From Oscillospiraceae bacterium (GTDB lineage: Bacteria; Bacillota; Clostridia; Oscillospirales; Ruminococcaceae), in NCBI GenBank assembly GCA_017461245.1, contig JAFTYW010000020.1, forward strand, positions 1-38,317: DNA of 38,317 bases, given 5' to 3'. Under the pieces are notes generated by a model. That model did no database searches. It was given only the letters and a program-made list of their open reading frames with translations, and was not told the DNA's origin. The first letter of the stretch is position 1, and every line of letters begins with the position of its first letter. Below are positions 16,038 through 25,686 of the stretch, piece by piece. The position numbers and the translations under genes were made by a program.

Positions 16038-17228
16038 ATGTATTTTCGCAAAAAGGACTGTGTCGCAATGATTCTGGCAGGAGGTCAGGGAAGCAGACTT
16101 ATGGTTTTGACTGAGGATACTGCTAAGCCCGCTGTTCCATTTGGCGGCAAGTATCGTCTTATCGATTTCCCCCTCTCAAACTGCGTTAACTCGGGCATTG
16201 ATACCGTTGGAATTTTAACCCAGTATCAGCCTCTGCAGCTCAATGAGTATATCGGTAACGGTATGCCGTGGGGTTTAAATAGCACAAACGGAGGCATTCA
16301 TGTGCTCTCACCTTATTCAAAGAGTGCCAGCTCTGAGTGGTATAAGGGAACTGCTAACGCCATCTTCCAGAACATTTCGTTTATTGATAGATACAACCCC
16401 AAGAATGTCCTTATTCTTTCGGGCGACCATATTTATAAAATGGACTACTCCAAGATGATGCGCGAGCATAATAAAAGAAAGGCCGACTGTACTATTGCTG
16501 TGCTGGACGTTTCTCTTGAGGAGGCCTCCCGCTTCGGCATTATGAACACCGATGACGAAGGTAGGATCTTCGAGTTTGAGGAGAAGCCTAAAAATCCTAA
16601 GAGTACAAAGGCCTCGATGGGAATTTATATCTTCCGCTGGGAAGTTTTAAAGGAGTACCTTATCTCTGATAATGAGGACCCCACTTCGAGTAACGACTTT
16701 GGAAAGAATATCATTCCCCGCCTTATTGACGACGGATATAATCTTTTTGCATATTCCTTTAACGGCTATTGGAAGGATGTTGGAACTATCGATAGCCTCT
16801 GGCAGTCCAATATGGATATCCTCGGCGAAAATCCCGAGCTTGATATGCGCGAAAAGGAAAATAGGATTTACGCAAGAAACTATGCAAACCCCTCAAGCTT
16901 TGTTTCAAAGAGTGCCGATGTTGTAAACTCTTATGTTGCTGAGGGAAGCCTCGTTTACGGCAAGGTCCACAACTCAATTATTTCGACAGGCTGCGTGATT
17001 GAAAGAGGCGCCGAGATCCACGATAGCTTTATTATGCCCAACACCGTTATCGAGAAAAGTTCAGTTATAAAATACGCCATCATCGGTGAGGACACCGTTG
17101 TTCACGCTAACGCCAAAATCGGAGATAACCCCGAGTTTTATGAGAAAAACAAGTGGGGCATAGCGGTCGTCGGCAAGGAGCGCGAGGTTCCTCAGAATAA
17201 GATAATCTTACCCAAAGAAACATTTTAA
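16038..17228 (+). CDS. glgC: Glucose-1-phosphate adenylyltransferase
   Basis: GlgC (396 aa) makes ADP-glucose from ATP and glucose-1-phosphate, the committed step of bacterial glycogen synthesis. The nucleotide-binding signature [28 protein letters not shown] is at about residues 13-40, with catalytic-type [12 protein letters not shown] at about 130-141. [20 protein letters not shown] is at about 180-199. The C-terminal third has a left-handed beta-helix hexapeptide pattern. The start has a clear AGGAGG 10 bases upstream. GlgD follows; in Gram-positive bacteria the two form a GlgC-GlgD complex. Confidence 0.96.
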   Translation: MYFRKKDCVAMILAGGQGSRLMVLTEDTAKPAVPFGGKYRLIDFPLSNCVNSGIDTVGILTQYQPLQLNEYIGNGMPWGLNSTNGGIHVLSPYSKSASSEWYKGTANAIFQNISFIDRYNPKNVLILSGDHIYKMDYSKMMREHNKRKADCTIAVLDVSLEEASRFGIMNTDDEGRIFEFEEKPKNPKSTKASMGIYIFRWEVLKEYLISDNEDPTSSNDFGKNIIPRLIDDGYNLFAYSFNGYWKDVGTIDSLWQSNMDILGENPELDMREKENRIYARNYANPSSFVSKSADVVNSYVAEGSLVYGKVHNSIISTGCVIERGAEIHDSFIMPNTVIEKSSVIKYAIIGEDTVVHANAKIGDNPEFYEKNKWGIAVVGKEREVPQNKIILPKETF

Positions 17229-17247
17229 TTGAAAGGAAGAATTCGCT

Positions 17248-18360
17248 ATGAAGGCAATGGGTGTTGTTTTCTCAAACATTTATGACAGCTCGCTCGGTGA
17301 GCTTACAAATCACAGAACTGTTGCATCGCTTCCTTTCGGTGGCAGATATAGACAGATCGACTTTGTTCTTTCAAATATGTCCAATTCGGGCATCTATAAT
17401 ATCGGCGTTATCACAAAATATAACTACCGCTCGCTTATGGATCACCTCGGTTCTTGCACCGAGTGGGATCTTAACCGCAAAAACGAGGGACTTACTATTT
17501 TACCGCCCTTTGTAAGCGGAAATACGGGCATATATAAGGGAAAGCTTGAGGCTCTTTACTCGGCAGTCGCCTTTATTGATAACCCTAATTACGACTACGT
17601 TGTGGTTTCGGATTCTACCGTTCTCTGCAATATAAACCTGCGCGATGCGATTGAAAGTCATATTAAATCAGGCGTTGACATCACAATTATCTCAAATAAA
17701 GAAGCGGCTGACGGCAAAAAGCATCCCCTTGCAATAAGCGTCAACACCAAAAACAGAGTTACAGGCCTGCTTATCGACTCTCCTGCCGAAAAAGGCTCCT
17801 ACGTCGGTATGGGAATGTTCATTTTCAAGAGAGAAATGCTGGTTTCGGCAATAAAGCAGTGCTATGCCAAGGGCTATGTTCATTTGGAACGCGATTTTAT
17901 CCAGCGAGGATTTAACGAAAAGAAACTACGCATCGGCATTTATAAGTTTGACGGCGTTGTTTTAAGAAACGAGGATATCAAGAGCTACTATAAAAATAAT
18001 ATGGCTCTTCTCGAGAGCAAGGTGCGCAAGGGCCTCTTCCTTCAAGATAATCCCATCTACACCAAGGTCCGCGATGAAATCCCCACCTATTATGGAGAGG
18101 GAAGTGAGGTCTGCGACTGCCTGCTTGCTGACGGCTGCTCGGTTTACGGAAAGATAGATAATAGTATTCTTTTCCGCGGCGTTAGGGTGGAAAAAGGCGC
18201 CGAGGTCAAGGGCAGCATCGTTATGCAGGGCACAAAGATCGGCAAGGATGCCAAGCTCGAATGTGTAATTTTAGATAAAAACGTAACTGTCAGCGAGGGC
18301 GCAGTTTTAAAGGGAACGCCCCAGCATCCCGTTATCGTCAGAAAAGGAGAAACCGTATGA
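17248..18360 (+). CDS. glgD: GlgD regulatory subunit of ADP-glucose synthase
   Basis: GlgD (370 aa) is a GlgC paralogue that, in Firmicutes, stimulates GlgC in a heteromer and is usually poorly active alone. The N-terminus MKAMGVVFSNIYDSSLGELTNHRTVASLPFGGRYRQIDFVLSN lacks the GGxGxRL nucleotide loop seen in GlgC, which agrees with a non-catalytic role. SVYGKIDNSILFRGVRVEKGAEVKGSIVMQG (about 297-327) is the C-terminal beta-helix. It sits between glgC and glgA, overlapping the glgA start by four bases. Confidence 0.95.
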   Translation: MKAMGVVFSNIYDSSLGELTNHRTVASLPFGGRYRQIDFVLSNMSNSGIYNIGVITKYNYRSLMDHLGSCTEWDLNRKNEGLTILPPFVSGNTGIYKGKLEALYSAVAFIDNPNYDYVVVSDSTVLCNINLRDAIESHIKSGVDITIISNKEAADGKKHPLAISVNTKNRVTGLLIDSPAEKGSYVGMGMFIFKREMLVSAIKQCYAKGYVHLERDFIQRGFNEKKLRIGIYKFDGVVLRNEDIKSYYKNNMALLESKVRKGLFLQDNPIYTKVRDEIPTYYGEGSEVCDCLLADGCSVYGKIDNSILFRGVRVEKGAEVKGSIVMQGTKIGKDAKLECVILDKNVTVSEGAVLKGTPQHPVIVRKGETV

Positions 18361-19802
18361 AAATAGTTTTCGCGGCTTCGGAGGCGGCGCCGTTTTTAAA
18401 AACGGGAGGACTTGGCGATGTTGCACAGGCTCTGCCGCAAGCTCTGAGCGAGCAAAAGGGAAACGAGGTCTGCGTTTTCCTTCCGTATTATAAAAAAATC
18501 AAGCAAAACCCCAATATTAAAACCGAGTTTGTCAAGAGTTTTGCTGTAAATCTCGCCTGGCGAGCCCAGCATGTCGGCGTCTTCAAGCTCAAAAGCCTTA
18601 AAAGAAAGCTTAAGGTATATTTCATTGACAACGAGTATTACTTCGGCGGTAGAGACAGCGTTTACGGCGACGGCGACGACGGCGAGAGATTTGCGTATTT
18701 TTCAAAGGCAATCTTGGAAAGCCTTGTTGAGCTGGGTCTCCGCCCCGATGTTATTCATTGTAATGACTGGCAGACCGCCCTTATCCCAAACTTCCTAAAC
18801 GCCTTTTATAAAGAGGCGTTAGGCTGCGTTAAAACAGTTTTCACTATACATAACATCGAGTATCAAGGCAAGGCCGACCCCTATTTTATCTGCGACACTC
18901 TGGGACTTCCCGAGGAATACACCAACACAATGCTCTTTGACGGTTGTGTAAACTTTATGAAGGGCGCCATTCTTAGCTGCAATGCCCTTACAACCGTTTC
19001 AAGAACCTATGCCGAGGAAATAAAATACCCCTATTTTGCTCACGGACTCTCTGAGGTTATAGGGGAGCACGAATTTAAGCTTTGCGGAATAGTTAACGGC
19101 ATAAATACAGAAACTAATAACCCCGCATCAGATAAGGCCCTCTTTGCAAACTATAATGTTCAGTCCTTTAAAAAGGGCAAGAGCGAAAACAAGCGCGCCA
19201 TTCAGAAAAAGCTTGGGCTTCCCGAGCGCGACGATGTTGCCGTTATCGGAATGGTAACGAGGCTTGTTTCTCATAAGGGCCTTGATCTTATCTGTGCCGT
19301 TATCGACGAGCTAATGCGCTGGGATATCCAGCTTGTTATCATCGGAACAGGCGATTTTGTTTATGAAAACCGCCTGCGCGCCGCAGCCGAAAGGCATCCG
19401 GATAAGTTCTCATTAAACCTCTGCTTTGACTCAAAGTTTGCCTCGCAGGTCTATGCCGCAAGCGATATTTACCTTATGCCCTCAAAGAGCGAGCCCTGCG
19501 GCCTTTCCCAGCTCATTGCAATGCGCTATGGAACGATCCCCGTAGTCAATGCAACGGGTGGCCTTCGGGACACCGTTGCCCCCTATAACGCCGAGAGCGG
19601 CGAGGGCGTCGGCTTTACCTTCCAGAGTTTTAATTGCGACGATATGCTAGGCGCTTTAAGGCGTGCGCTGGAAATTTACGGCGGCGATAAAAACGCCTGG
19701 GAAATAATAGTTAAAAACGCTATGAACCGAGACAGCTCGTGGAATCAGAGCGCAAAAGAATATACTAAGCTCTACAAAGAGCTTTTAACTGACAAGGCTT
19801 AA
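18357..19802 (+). CDS. glgA: Glycogen synthase (ADP-glucose, GT5)
   Basis: GlgA (481 aa) extends alpha-1,4-glucan chains from ADP-glucose. The ADP-glucose-binding KTGGLGD motif is at residues 15-21, close to the N-terminus as expected. HNDW-type sequence (VIHCNDWQTALIPNFL) and FTIHNIEYQGK are in the GT5 domain. The C-terminal GT1-like domain holds GMVTRLVSHKGLDLI and the catalytic MPSKSEPCGLSQLIAMRYGTIPVVNATGGLRDTV stretch. The length is typical. The start ATG overlaps the glgD stop. Confidence 0.96.
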   Translation: MKIVFAASEAAPFLKTGGLGDVAQALPQALSEQKGNEVCVFLPYYKKIKQNPNIKTEFVKSFAVNLAWRAQHVGVFKLKSLKRKLKVYFIDNEYYFGGRDSVYGDGDDGERFAYFSKAILESLVELGLRPDVIHCNDWQTALIPNFLNAFYKEALGCVKTVFTIHNIEYQGKADPYFICDTLGLPEEYTNTMLFDGCVNFMKGAILSCNALTTVSRTYAEEIKYPYFAHGLSEVIGEHEFKLCGIVNGINTETNNPASDKALFANYNVQSFKKGKSENKRAIQKKLGLPERDDVAVIGMVTRLVSHKGLDLICAVIDELMRWDIQLVIIGTGDFVYENRLRAAAERHPDKFSLNLCFDSKFASQVYAASDIYLMPSKSEPCGLSQLIAMRYGTIPVVNATGGLRDTVAPYNAESGEGVGFTFQSFNCDDMLGALRRALEIYGGDKNAWEIIVKNAMNRDSSWNQSAKEYTKLYKELLTDKA

Positions 19803-19818
19803 ATAAAAGGAGTTCTCT

Positions 19819-22227
19819 ATGCAAATCAAAAAAAGCGATCTTACTGTAAAACTTAACGAAACATGTGTCAGATTGTTTTCCTGCAATCTGTCCGAAACCA
19901 CCGAGAAGCAGGCCTACAAAGCCGTTTGCACCGTGCTTCGTGAAATGCTTGCAAAAAAGCGCAAGGAGTTTCAGGATTCTTTTCAGGAAAAACAGCGCAA
20001 GCAGGTCTACTATATGTCGATGGAATTTCTTGTCGGCACTTCACTTAGAAACAATCTTTTCAACCTCGGCGTTGAAAAAACCTTTAGAAGCGTTTTAAAG
20101 GAGCAGGGCTTTGATATTGAAAAGCTATACGAGCTTGACCCCGATGCCGGCCTTGGAAACGGCGGCCTTGGCAGACTTGCTTCCTGCTATATGGACTGCT
20201 TAACCGGCCTTGAGTACCCTGCAACAGGCTTCTCTATCCGTTACGAATTCGGCATCTTCAAGCAGAAGATAATCGACGGCTGGCAGATGGAGTTCCCTGA
20301 TAACTGGCTTGAGCGCGGTGAGGTCTGGCTGCAGCCCAGACAAGACGAAAGCTATGAGGTCAAATTTGGCGGCAAGGTGGATGAGTGGTTTGATAACGGA
20401 CAGTTTAAAACCGCTCAGACGGGCTATCAGAGCGTGCTCGCCGTTCCCTATGACCTTTACATTTCGGGTTACGACAGTAAGGCCGTAAACAAGCTTATCC
20501 TTTGGCGTGCGCAGATTCCCGGCTTTGATATGACTGCATTTTCAAGAGGCGACTACGTTCGTTCGCTCGAGCAGAACACCATGGCTGAGGTCATCTCCAA
20601 GGTGCTTTACCCTGCAGATAATCACATTGAGGGCAAGCGCTTAAGGCTCCGCCAGCAGTATCTTTTAGTTTCCGCATCGCTTCAGAGCATTTTAGCGGCG
20701 CACTTAAAGAAGTACGGCACCCTTGAAAACCTTTCGGACAAGGTTGCTATCCATATTAACGACACCCACCCCGCCCTCTGTGTTCCCGAGCTTATGCGAA
20801 TTTTAATGGATGAGCACGGTTACGGCTGGGACAAGGCTTGGGAGATAACCTGCAAGACCCTTTCCTACACTAACCACACCGTTATGAGCGAGGCGCTCGA
20901 GCGCTGGAGCGAGGAGCTGTTTAACGAGCAGCTTCCCCGTATCTACACCATCGTTCTCGAGATAAACCGCCGACTTTTAGAGCAGCTTAATGCAGTTTAC
21001 GCAGGCGACCACGGTAAAATTAACTATATGGCCGTTGTTGCAAACGGCGAGGTAAGAATGGCAAACCTCTGCCTTGCCGCCTGCCACACAGTAAACGGCG
21101 TTTCCAAACTCCACACAGAGATTCTTAAGGATAGCATCTTCCACGATTATTACAACCTTGATAACGACCGCTTTATAAACGTTACAAACGGTATTGCCTA
21201 CCGCCGCTGGCTCTGTCAGGCAAACCCTGCGCTGACAGGGTTTATATCTGAGCTTATCGGTGACAAGTTTATGAAGGACGCCGAGGAGCTACAGAGCCTT
21301 AACAAGTTTAAGGACGATAAGCGAGTTTTAGAGCGACTTTACGAAATCAAGCATCAGAACAAGGTCAATCTCGCCGCACAGATTGCAAAGCGCAACGGCA
21401 TAAACGTTGACCCCTCGTCGCTTTTTGACGTTCAGATAAAGCGCCTGCACGAATATAAGCGCCAGCTACTTAACGTTCTGCAGATACTTTATATGTATAA
21501 CCGCATAAAGAGCCATCCTAACGAGGATTTTGTTCCCAGAACATTTATCTTCGGAGCAAAGGCCTCTGCGGGTTACGACCTTGCAAAGCAGATCATCAGC
21601 CTTATCTCCGCAGTTTCAGACTTTATCAATGCTGACCCGCAGGTAAGAGATAAGATAAAGGTCGTCTTTATGGAGGACTATAAGGTATCTCTTGCTGAGC
21701 ATATTATCCCCGCCGCCGAAATTTCCGAGCAGATCTCAATTGCAGGTAAAGAGGCTTCGGGAACAGGTAATATGAAGCTTATGATCAACGGCGCAGTAAC
21801 TCTCGGTACTCTTGACGGCGCTAACGTTGAGATATTTGAGCAGGTAGGACGCGATAACATATTCCTGTTTGGAATGAACGTTGACGAGGTAAACGCCCTC
21901 TGGAGCCGCGGCTATAATCCTGCCGATTTCATAAATGCAGATAGCGAGCTTCGCGAGGTCATCTCAATGCTCACCTCGGGCGTGCTTGGCAAGCGCTTTG
22001 ACAACATCGCGGCGTCATTGTTAACTAATCGTTACGGTTGCGCTGACCAGTATATGACCATTGCCGACTTTGCCGACTATGCAAGAGCGCAGAGAGACGT
22101 TTCCAAAACCTATCTTGACCGTCAGAAATTTATGCAGATGTCGCTTGCAAATATTGCGGGAGCGGGAATTTTCTCGGCAGACCGCGCAGTAAAAGAATAT
22201 GCAGAAAAGATTTGGAAGTTAAAATAA
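19819..22227 (+). CDS. glgP: Glycogen/alpha-glucan phosphorylase (GT35)
   Basis: This phosphorylase (802 aa) releases glucose-1-phosphate from alpha-1,4-glucans. N-terminal VYYMSMEFLVGTSLRNNLFNLG and DAGLGNGGLGRLASCYMDCLTGLEYPATGFSIRYEFGIF are family hallmarks. IHINDTHPAL and SYTNHTV also match. The pyridoxal-phosphate lysine is K653 in EASGTGNMKLMINGAVTLGTLDGANVE. The length is within the normal 750-850 range. It follows glgA after 16 bases, so synthesis and breakdown enzymes share a transcript. The direction of flux must then be set at protein level. Confidence 0.96.
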   Translation: MQIKKSDLTVKLNETCVRLFSCNLSETTEKQAYKAVCTVLREMLAKKRKEFQDSFQEKQRKQVYYMSMEFLVGTSLRNNLFNLGVEKTFRSVLKEQGFDIEKLYELDPDAGLGNGGLGRLASCYMDCLTGLEYPATGFSIRYEFGIFKQKIIDGWQMEFPDNWLERGEVWLQPRQDESYEVKFGGKVDEWFDNGQFKTAQTGYQSVLAVPYDLYISGYDSKAVNKLILWRAQIPGFDMTAFSRGDYVRSLEQNTMAEVISKVLYPADNHIEGKRLRLRQQYLLVSASLQSILAAHLKKYGTLENLSDKVAIHINDTHPALCVPELMRILMDEHGYGWDKAWEITCKTLSYTNHTVMSEALERWSEELFNEQLPRIYTIVLEINRRLLEQLNAVYAGDHGKINYMAVVANGEVRMANLCLAACHTVNGVSKLHTEILKDSIFHDYYNLDNDRFINVTNGIAYRRWLCQANPALTGFISELIGDKFMKDAEELQSLNKFKDDKRVLERLYEIKHQNKVNLAAQIAKRNGINVDPSSLFDVQIKRLHEYKRQLLNVLQILYMYNRIKSHPNEDFVPRTFIFGAKASAGYDLAKQIISLISAVSDFINADPQVRDKIKVVFMEDYKVSLAEHIIPAAEISEQISIAGKEASGTGNMKLMINGAVTLGTLDGANVEIFEQVGRDNIFLFGMNVDEVNALWSRGYNPADFINADSELREVISMLTSGVLGKRFDNIAASLLTNRYGCADQYMTIADFADYARAQRDVSKTYLDRQKFMQMSLANIAGAGIFSADRAVKEYAEKIWKLK

Positions 22228-23969
22228 TGCGAATTTTATATGATAGTAAGCTTAGCGACTACAAAACTCCGTTCGGGGTTTTGAGAGAGAAAGAGAAATG
22301 TAAAATTTCAATAGACATTCCGCTAAGCTGTAAAACTCGCTCGGTAAAACTTGAGTTATTCGGTGAAAACGGCGGCTTTTATGCCGCCTTTTTGCTTAAT
22401 AAAACCGACTGTCCGCTCGAGGATTATGAAAAGTGGGCAGGTGCCTTCACTATTCAGGATGCGGGGTTGTACTTTTATCGGTTTTATATAGTAACCGAGG
22501 GCAGCGAGTTTCCACTCTATAAAGAGGACTACGATAAAACCAATATGTGCGCAGGCGACTGGTGGCAGATTTCCTGTATTCCAAAGGATTTTCACACCTC
22601 CAAGGGCTTTGCGGGCAAGGTTATGTACCAGATCTTCCCCGACCGCTTTTATAAATGGGGCGACTGCGATCTAAGCGGAAAATTAGAGCCCTATTGGGTT
22701 CATAAATCTGCAGACGAGCTGCCCGATTTTCGCCCCGATAAAAAGGGAGAGGTGCTTAATTGCGACTTTTTTGGAGGCAACCTAAATGGAATTTCCAAAA
22801 AGCTCGGCTATTTAAAGCGGCTCGGCGTTTCGGTAATTTACCTAAACCCCATCTTTAAGGCCTACTCAAACCATAGGTATGACACCGCCGATTATAAAAA
22901 GATCGACGAGATGTTAGGAACAGAGGAAGACTTTAAAAACCTCTGTAAAAAGGCACACAGACTTGGCATTAAAATAATTCTCGACGGCGTTTTTTCGCAT
23001 ACGGGAAGCAATAGTGTCTATTTTAAAGATGCGGTAAACGATCCCGACTCGCCTTATAGAGAATGGTTTGATTTTAAAAGCTACCCCGACGATTATACTT
23101 CTTGGTGGGGCATAAAAACTCTGCCCTGCACAAACGAAATGAATGATAAATACCGCGAGTTCATAATCGGCGGTGAGGATAGTGTTGTCGCCCATTGGCT
23201 AAATGCGGGAGCAGACGGCTTTAGACTCGACGTTGCCGACGAACTTCCCGACGAGTTTATAAAAGAACTGCGAGAGAGGATGAAGGGGATAAATTCCGAC
23301 TCGCTTTTAATAGGCGAGGTGTGGGAGGACGCCTCTAATAAGATAAGCTACGGTAAGCGCCGCAGGTACTTTACAGATGGCGAGCTCGATAGCGTTATGA
23401 ACTATCCGTATCGAAACGCTATTATAGATTTCGTAACAGGAAAGGACGACGGTACAAGTTTCGAGCGCACAGTTATGACGATCGCAGAAAACTATCCAAA
23501 AGAGGTAGTCTCCTGCCTTATGAACAGCCTCTCGACACACGATACCCCGAGAGCTCTCTCGCTTTTAAGCGGCGTTACGCCGCCCGAAAGCAAAGAGGAG
23601 CGGGCGGTGTTCAGGCTATCTCCCGAGCAGCTCGCGCTTGCGCAGGCGCGGCTAAAATGCGCCGCATTCTTGCAGTTTGTTTTGCCTGGAATGCCCTGCA
23701 TCTATTACGGAGATGAGATAGGCACACAGGGCTTTGAGGACCCTTTCTGCCGCACCTTTTTCGATTGGCAAAAAGCAGAAAACTCTCCACTTAAAAAGTT
23801 TTATGAGAAGCTTGCCGCCCTCAGAAACAAAAACGACTGCTTGAAATACGGGGATGTTTATGTAGAGCGCATCGGTGATGGAGAAGTATGCATCGTCAGA
23901 AAATATAAGAATAAGAGCGTAACGGCATATATAAACTGCAAAACGCTCAGATTTAAATTTTTAAAATAA
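22227..23969 (+). CDS. GH13 alpha-glucan hydrolase (neopullulanase/cyclomaltodextrinase-like)
   Basis: This is a 580-residue family GH13 glucanase. Residues about 1-125 look like an N-terminal beta domain similar to those of neopullulanases; the (beta/alpha)8 barrel starts at KVMYQIFPDRF (131-141). GH13 regions are visible: ILDGVFSHTG (251-260), GFRLDVADE with nucleophile D335, LIGEVWED with acid/base E364, and STHDT with D439. No signal peptide is seen, so it probably works inside the cell on glycogen or imported maltodextrins. I chose the ATG at 22227, which overlaps the glgP stop by one base; a TTG at 22212 is an alternative. The exact specificity (debranching or exo/endo-amylase) cannot be told. 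It is not a typical GlgB, so a branching enzyme is missing here. Confidence 0.9.
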   Translation: MRILYDSKLSDYKTPFGVLREKEKCKISIDIPLSCKTRSVKLELFGENGGFYAAFLLNKTDCPLEDYEKWAGAFTIQDAGLYFYRFYIVTEGSEFPLYKEDYDKTNMCAGDWWQISCIPKDFHTSKGFAGKVMYQIFPDRFYKWGDCDLSGKLEPYWVHKSADELPDFRPDKKGEVLNCDFFGGNLNGISKKLGYLKRLGVSVIYLNPIFKAYSNHRYDTADYKKIDEMLGTEEDFKNLCKKAHRLGIKIILDGVFSHTGSNSVYFKDAVNDPDSPYREWFDFKSYPDDYTSWWGIKTLPCTNEMNDKYREFIIGGEDSVVAHWLNAGADGFRLDVADELPDEFIKELRERMKGINSDSLLIGEVWEDASNKISYGKRRRYFTDGELDSVMNYPYRNAIIDFVTGKDDGTSFERTVMTIAENYPKEVVSCLMNSLSTHDTPRALSLLSGVTPPESKEERAVFRLSPEQLALAQARLKCAAFLQFVLPGMPCIYYGDEIGTQGFEDPFCRTFFDWQKAENSPLKKFYEKLAALRNKNDCLKYGDVYVERIGDGEVCIVRKYKNKSVTAYINCKTLRFKFLK

Positions 23970-23984
23970 TAAGAGGTGAAAAGG

Positions 23985-25250
23985 ATGGAAAGACAGTATC
24001 TGTGTATTGACTTGAAGTCCTTTTTTGCTTCTGTTGAGTGCGTTGAGCGAGGTCTTGACCCAATGACGACAAACCTTGTCGTTGCCGACCCCGAACGCTG
24101 CGAAACCACCATCTGCCTTGCGGTCTCCCCCTCAATGAAAAGGCTGGGGGTCAAAAACCGCTGCAGAGTTTTTGAAATTCCAAAGCATATCGAATATATA
24201 AAAGCTGAGCCGAGAATGCAGTATTATATAAATTACTCGGCCGAGATTTACGGTGTCTACCTTAAATACGTTTCAAAGGACGATATTCACGTCTATTCCA
24301 TTGACGAGGCCTTTCTCGACGTAACCGAGTACCTGCCGCTTTATAAAATGACGGCACGCGAGCTCGGCGAAAAGATAAGGCAGGATATTTTGGAAACGGT
24401 TGGAATTCCCGCCGCCTGCGGCATAGGCACCAACCTCTACCTTGCCAAGATTGCCCTTGACATAACCGCTAAGCACAGCCCCAATTTTTTGGGCGAGCTT
24501 GACGAGAAGAAATACCGTGAGACCCTTTGGGATCACAAGCCGATTACTGACTTCTGGCGCATCGGCAGAGGAATAGCGGCGCGGCTTGAGTCCCGCGGCC
24601 TTTACTGTATGCGCGATATAGCAAACTGCCGCGAGCAGATACTCTATGACCTACTCGGTGTCGATGCCGAAATTTTAATAGATCACGCTTGGGGCAGAGA
24701 GCCTACCACCATAGCCGATATAAAGGCGTATAAGGGGCAGAACCACTCGGTAAGCAGCGGGCAGGTGCTTTCCCGCAATTACAGCTTTGACGAGGGCAGC
24801 ATTATAATTCGCGAAATGGCAGAGCAGCTCAGTCTTGAGCTTTTTGATATGGAGCTGGTCTCCCATTCGTTAACTCTCTGTCTTAGTTTTGGTGATAAGT
24901 CAATGCCAATGGCAAGAGGCACCCAAAGATTTATGTCGCCAACCTCGTCGTCTGAGCAGATAATGGGCTCAGCGCTCTCGGTCTACGAGCGCATTATGCC
25001 AAAGAACGCCTATATCCGCAAGGTCAATATCACCTTAAATCAAGTTGTGGAAGAACTACCGCTTCAGTTCAATCTCTTTGCCGACACCGAAAAGCTAAAG
25101 CGAGAGAAAAAGCAGATGCAGGCGGTAATCGGCATTAAAAAGAAGTTTGGCAAGAATGCCATTTTAAGAGGAACAGACCTTAAAAGCGCCGCAACCGCAA
25201 GGGAGCGTAACCGCCAGATAGGCGGGCATAAAAGCGGAGAAAAGGGGTAA
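23985..25250 (+). CDS. Y-family DNA polymerase (UvrX/DinB-like)
   Basis: This is a 421-residue translesion DNA polymerase. The catalytic carboxylates are D9 (CIDLKSFFASVE) and D107/E108 (YSIDEAFLDV). F14 would be the steric gate. The thumb helix-hairpin-helix (IGRGIAARLESRGLYCMRDIA) and little-finger region follow. The DLKSF opening and a YolD-like partner gene resemble the UvrX/YqjW group of Gram-positive bacteria rather than the short DinB. The open frame begins at a GTG (23976), but the ATG at 23985 has AAGAGGTG as its ribosome binding site, so I prefer it. It starts 15 bases after the GH13 stop. No LexA-type CGAAC-N4-GTTCG box is visible in front of it. Confidence 0.9.
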   Translation: MERQYLCIDLKSFFASVECVERGLDPMTTNLVVADPERCETTICLAVSPSMKRLGVKNRCRVFEIPKHIEYIKAEPRMQYYINYSAEIYGVYLKYVSKDDIHVYSIDEAFLDVTEYLPLYKMTARELGEKIRQDILETVGIPAACGIGTNLYLAKIALDITAKHSPNFLGELDEKKYRETLWDHKPITDFWRIGRGIAARLESRGLYCMRDIANCREQILYDLLGVDAEILIDHAWGREPTTIADIKAYKGQNHSVSSGQVLSRNYSFDEGSIIIREMAEQLSLELFDMELVSHSLTLCLSFGDKSMPMARGTQRFMSPTSSSEQIMGSALSVYERIMPKNAYIRKVNITLNQVVEELPLQFNLFADTEKLKREKKQMQAVIGIKKKFGKNAILRGTDLKSAATARERNRQIGGHKSGEKG

Positions 25251-25256
25251 ATTCAA

Positions 25257-25562
25257 ATGAAAAATAGCGAAAGAGCAAAGATATTCGCCCCGTTCAGTCC
25301 CTTAAAGAGTTTTGGTGAGGCGCTGCGGGAAAAGGAGATAGTAAGAGTTCCAAAAACCGAGCTTGCCGAGGAGCGAATAGCTGAGCTTGACGAAATTCTG
25401 CATAGGGTAGAGGTTGGCTCTGAGGTGTCGGTCGTCTATTACGATAACGGCATCTACGAAAAAATAACGGGGCTGGTGAGCGGTATAGATAGTCTTGCCA
25501 AAACCTTAAGCATTGCAAAGAGGACAATATTGTTTGATAATATATATGATATCAAGTTGTGA
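25257..25562 (+). CDS. YolD-like protein
   Basis: This is a small 101-residue protein of the YolD-like family. It opens NSERAKIFAPFSPLKSFGEALREKE, and has a central acidic helix and a beta-rich end (VSVVYYDNGIYEKITGLVSGIDSLAKTLSIAKRTILFDNIYDIKL). YolD-like genes regularly sit next to UvrX-type Y-family polymerases and are thought to be functional partners, possibly equivalent to UmuD; the mechanism is not established. It starts 6 bases after the polymerase with a ribosome binding site inside that gene's end (AAAAGGGG). Confidence 0.88.
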   Translation: MKNSERAKIFAPFSPLKSFGEALREKEIVRVPKTELAEERIAELDEILHRVEVGSEVSVVYYDNGIYEKITGLVSGIDSLAKTLSIAKRTILFDNIYDIKL

Positions 25563-25616
25563 TAACAAAATATTTATAAAATCGTGCTTAAAATAGCAAT
25601 AAATGACAAAAAATAC

Positions 25617-25645
25617 TTGTCTTTTGACATAAATTAATGTATAAT
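25617..25645 (+). promoter_or_regulatory. Candidate promoter of the TRAP transporter genes
   Basis: TTGTCT (25617-25622), a 17-base spacer and a perfect TATAAT (25640-25645) lie 41 bases before the start of the binding protein gene. A perfect TTGACA (25624-25629) is also present, but its spacing to that TATAAT is only 10 bases. The surroundings are strongly A/T-rich. No terminator is obvious between the YolD-like gene and this promoter. Confidence 0.6.
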
Positions 25646-25686
25646 AACTTTTGTATATTATTTTAACAAAACGGAGGACAAAACTT

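Noticed and set aside
23940-23990. LexA box before the Y-family polymerase
   Set aside because: No CGAAC-N4-GTTCG or close variant is present in the short spacer or the end of the GH13 gene.
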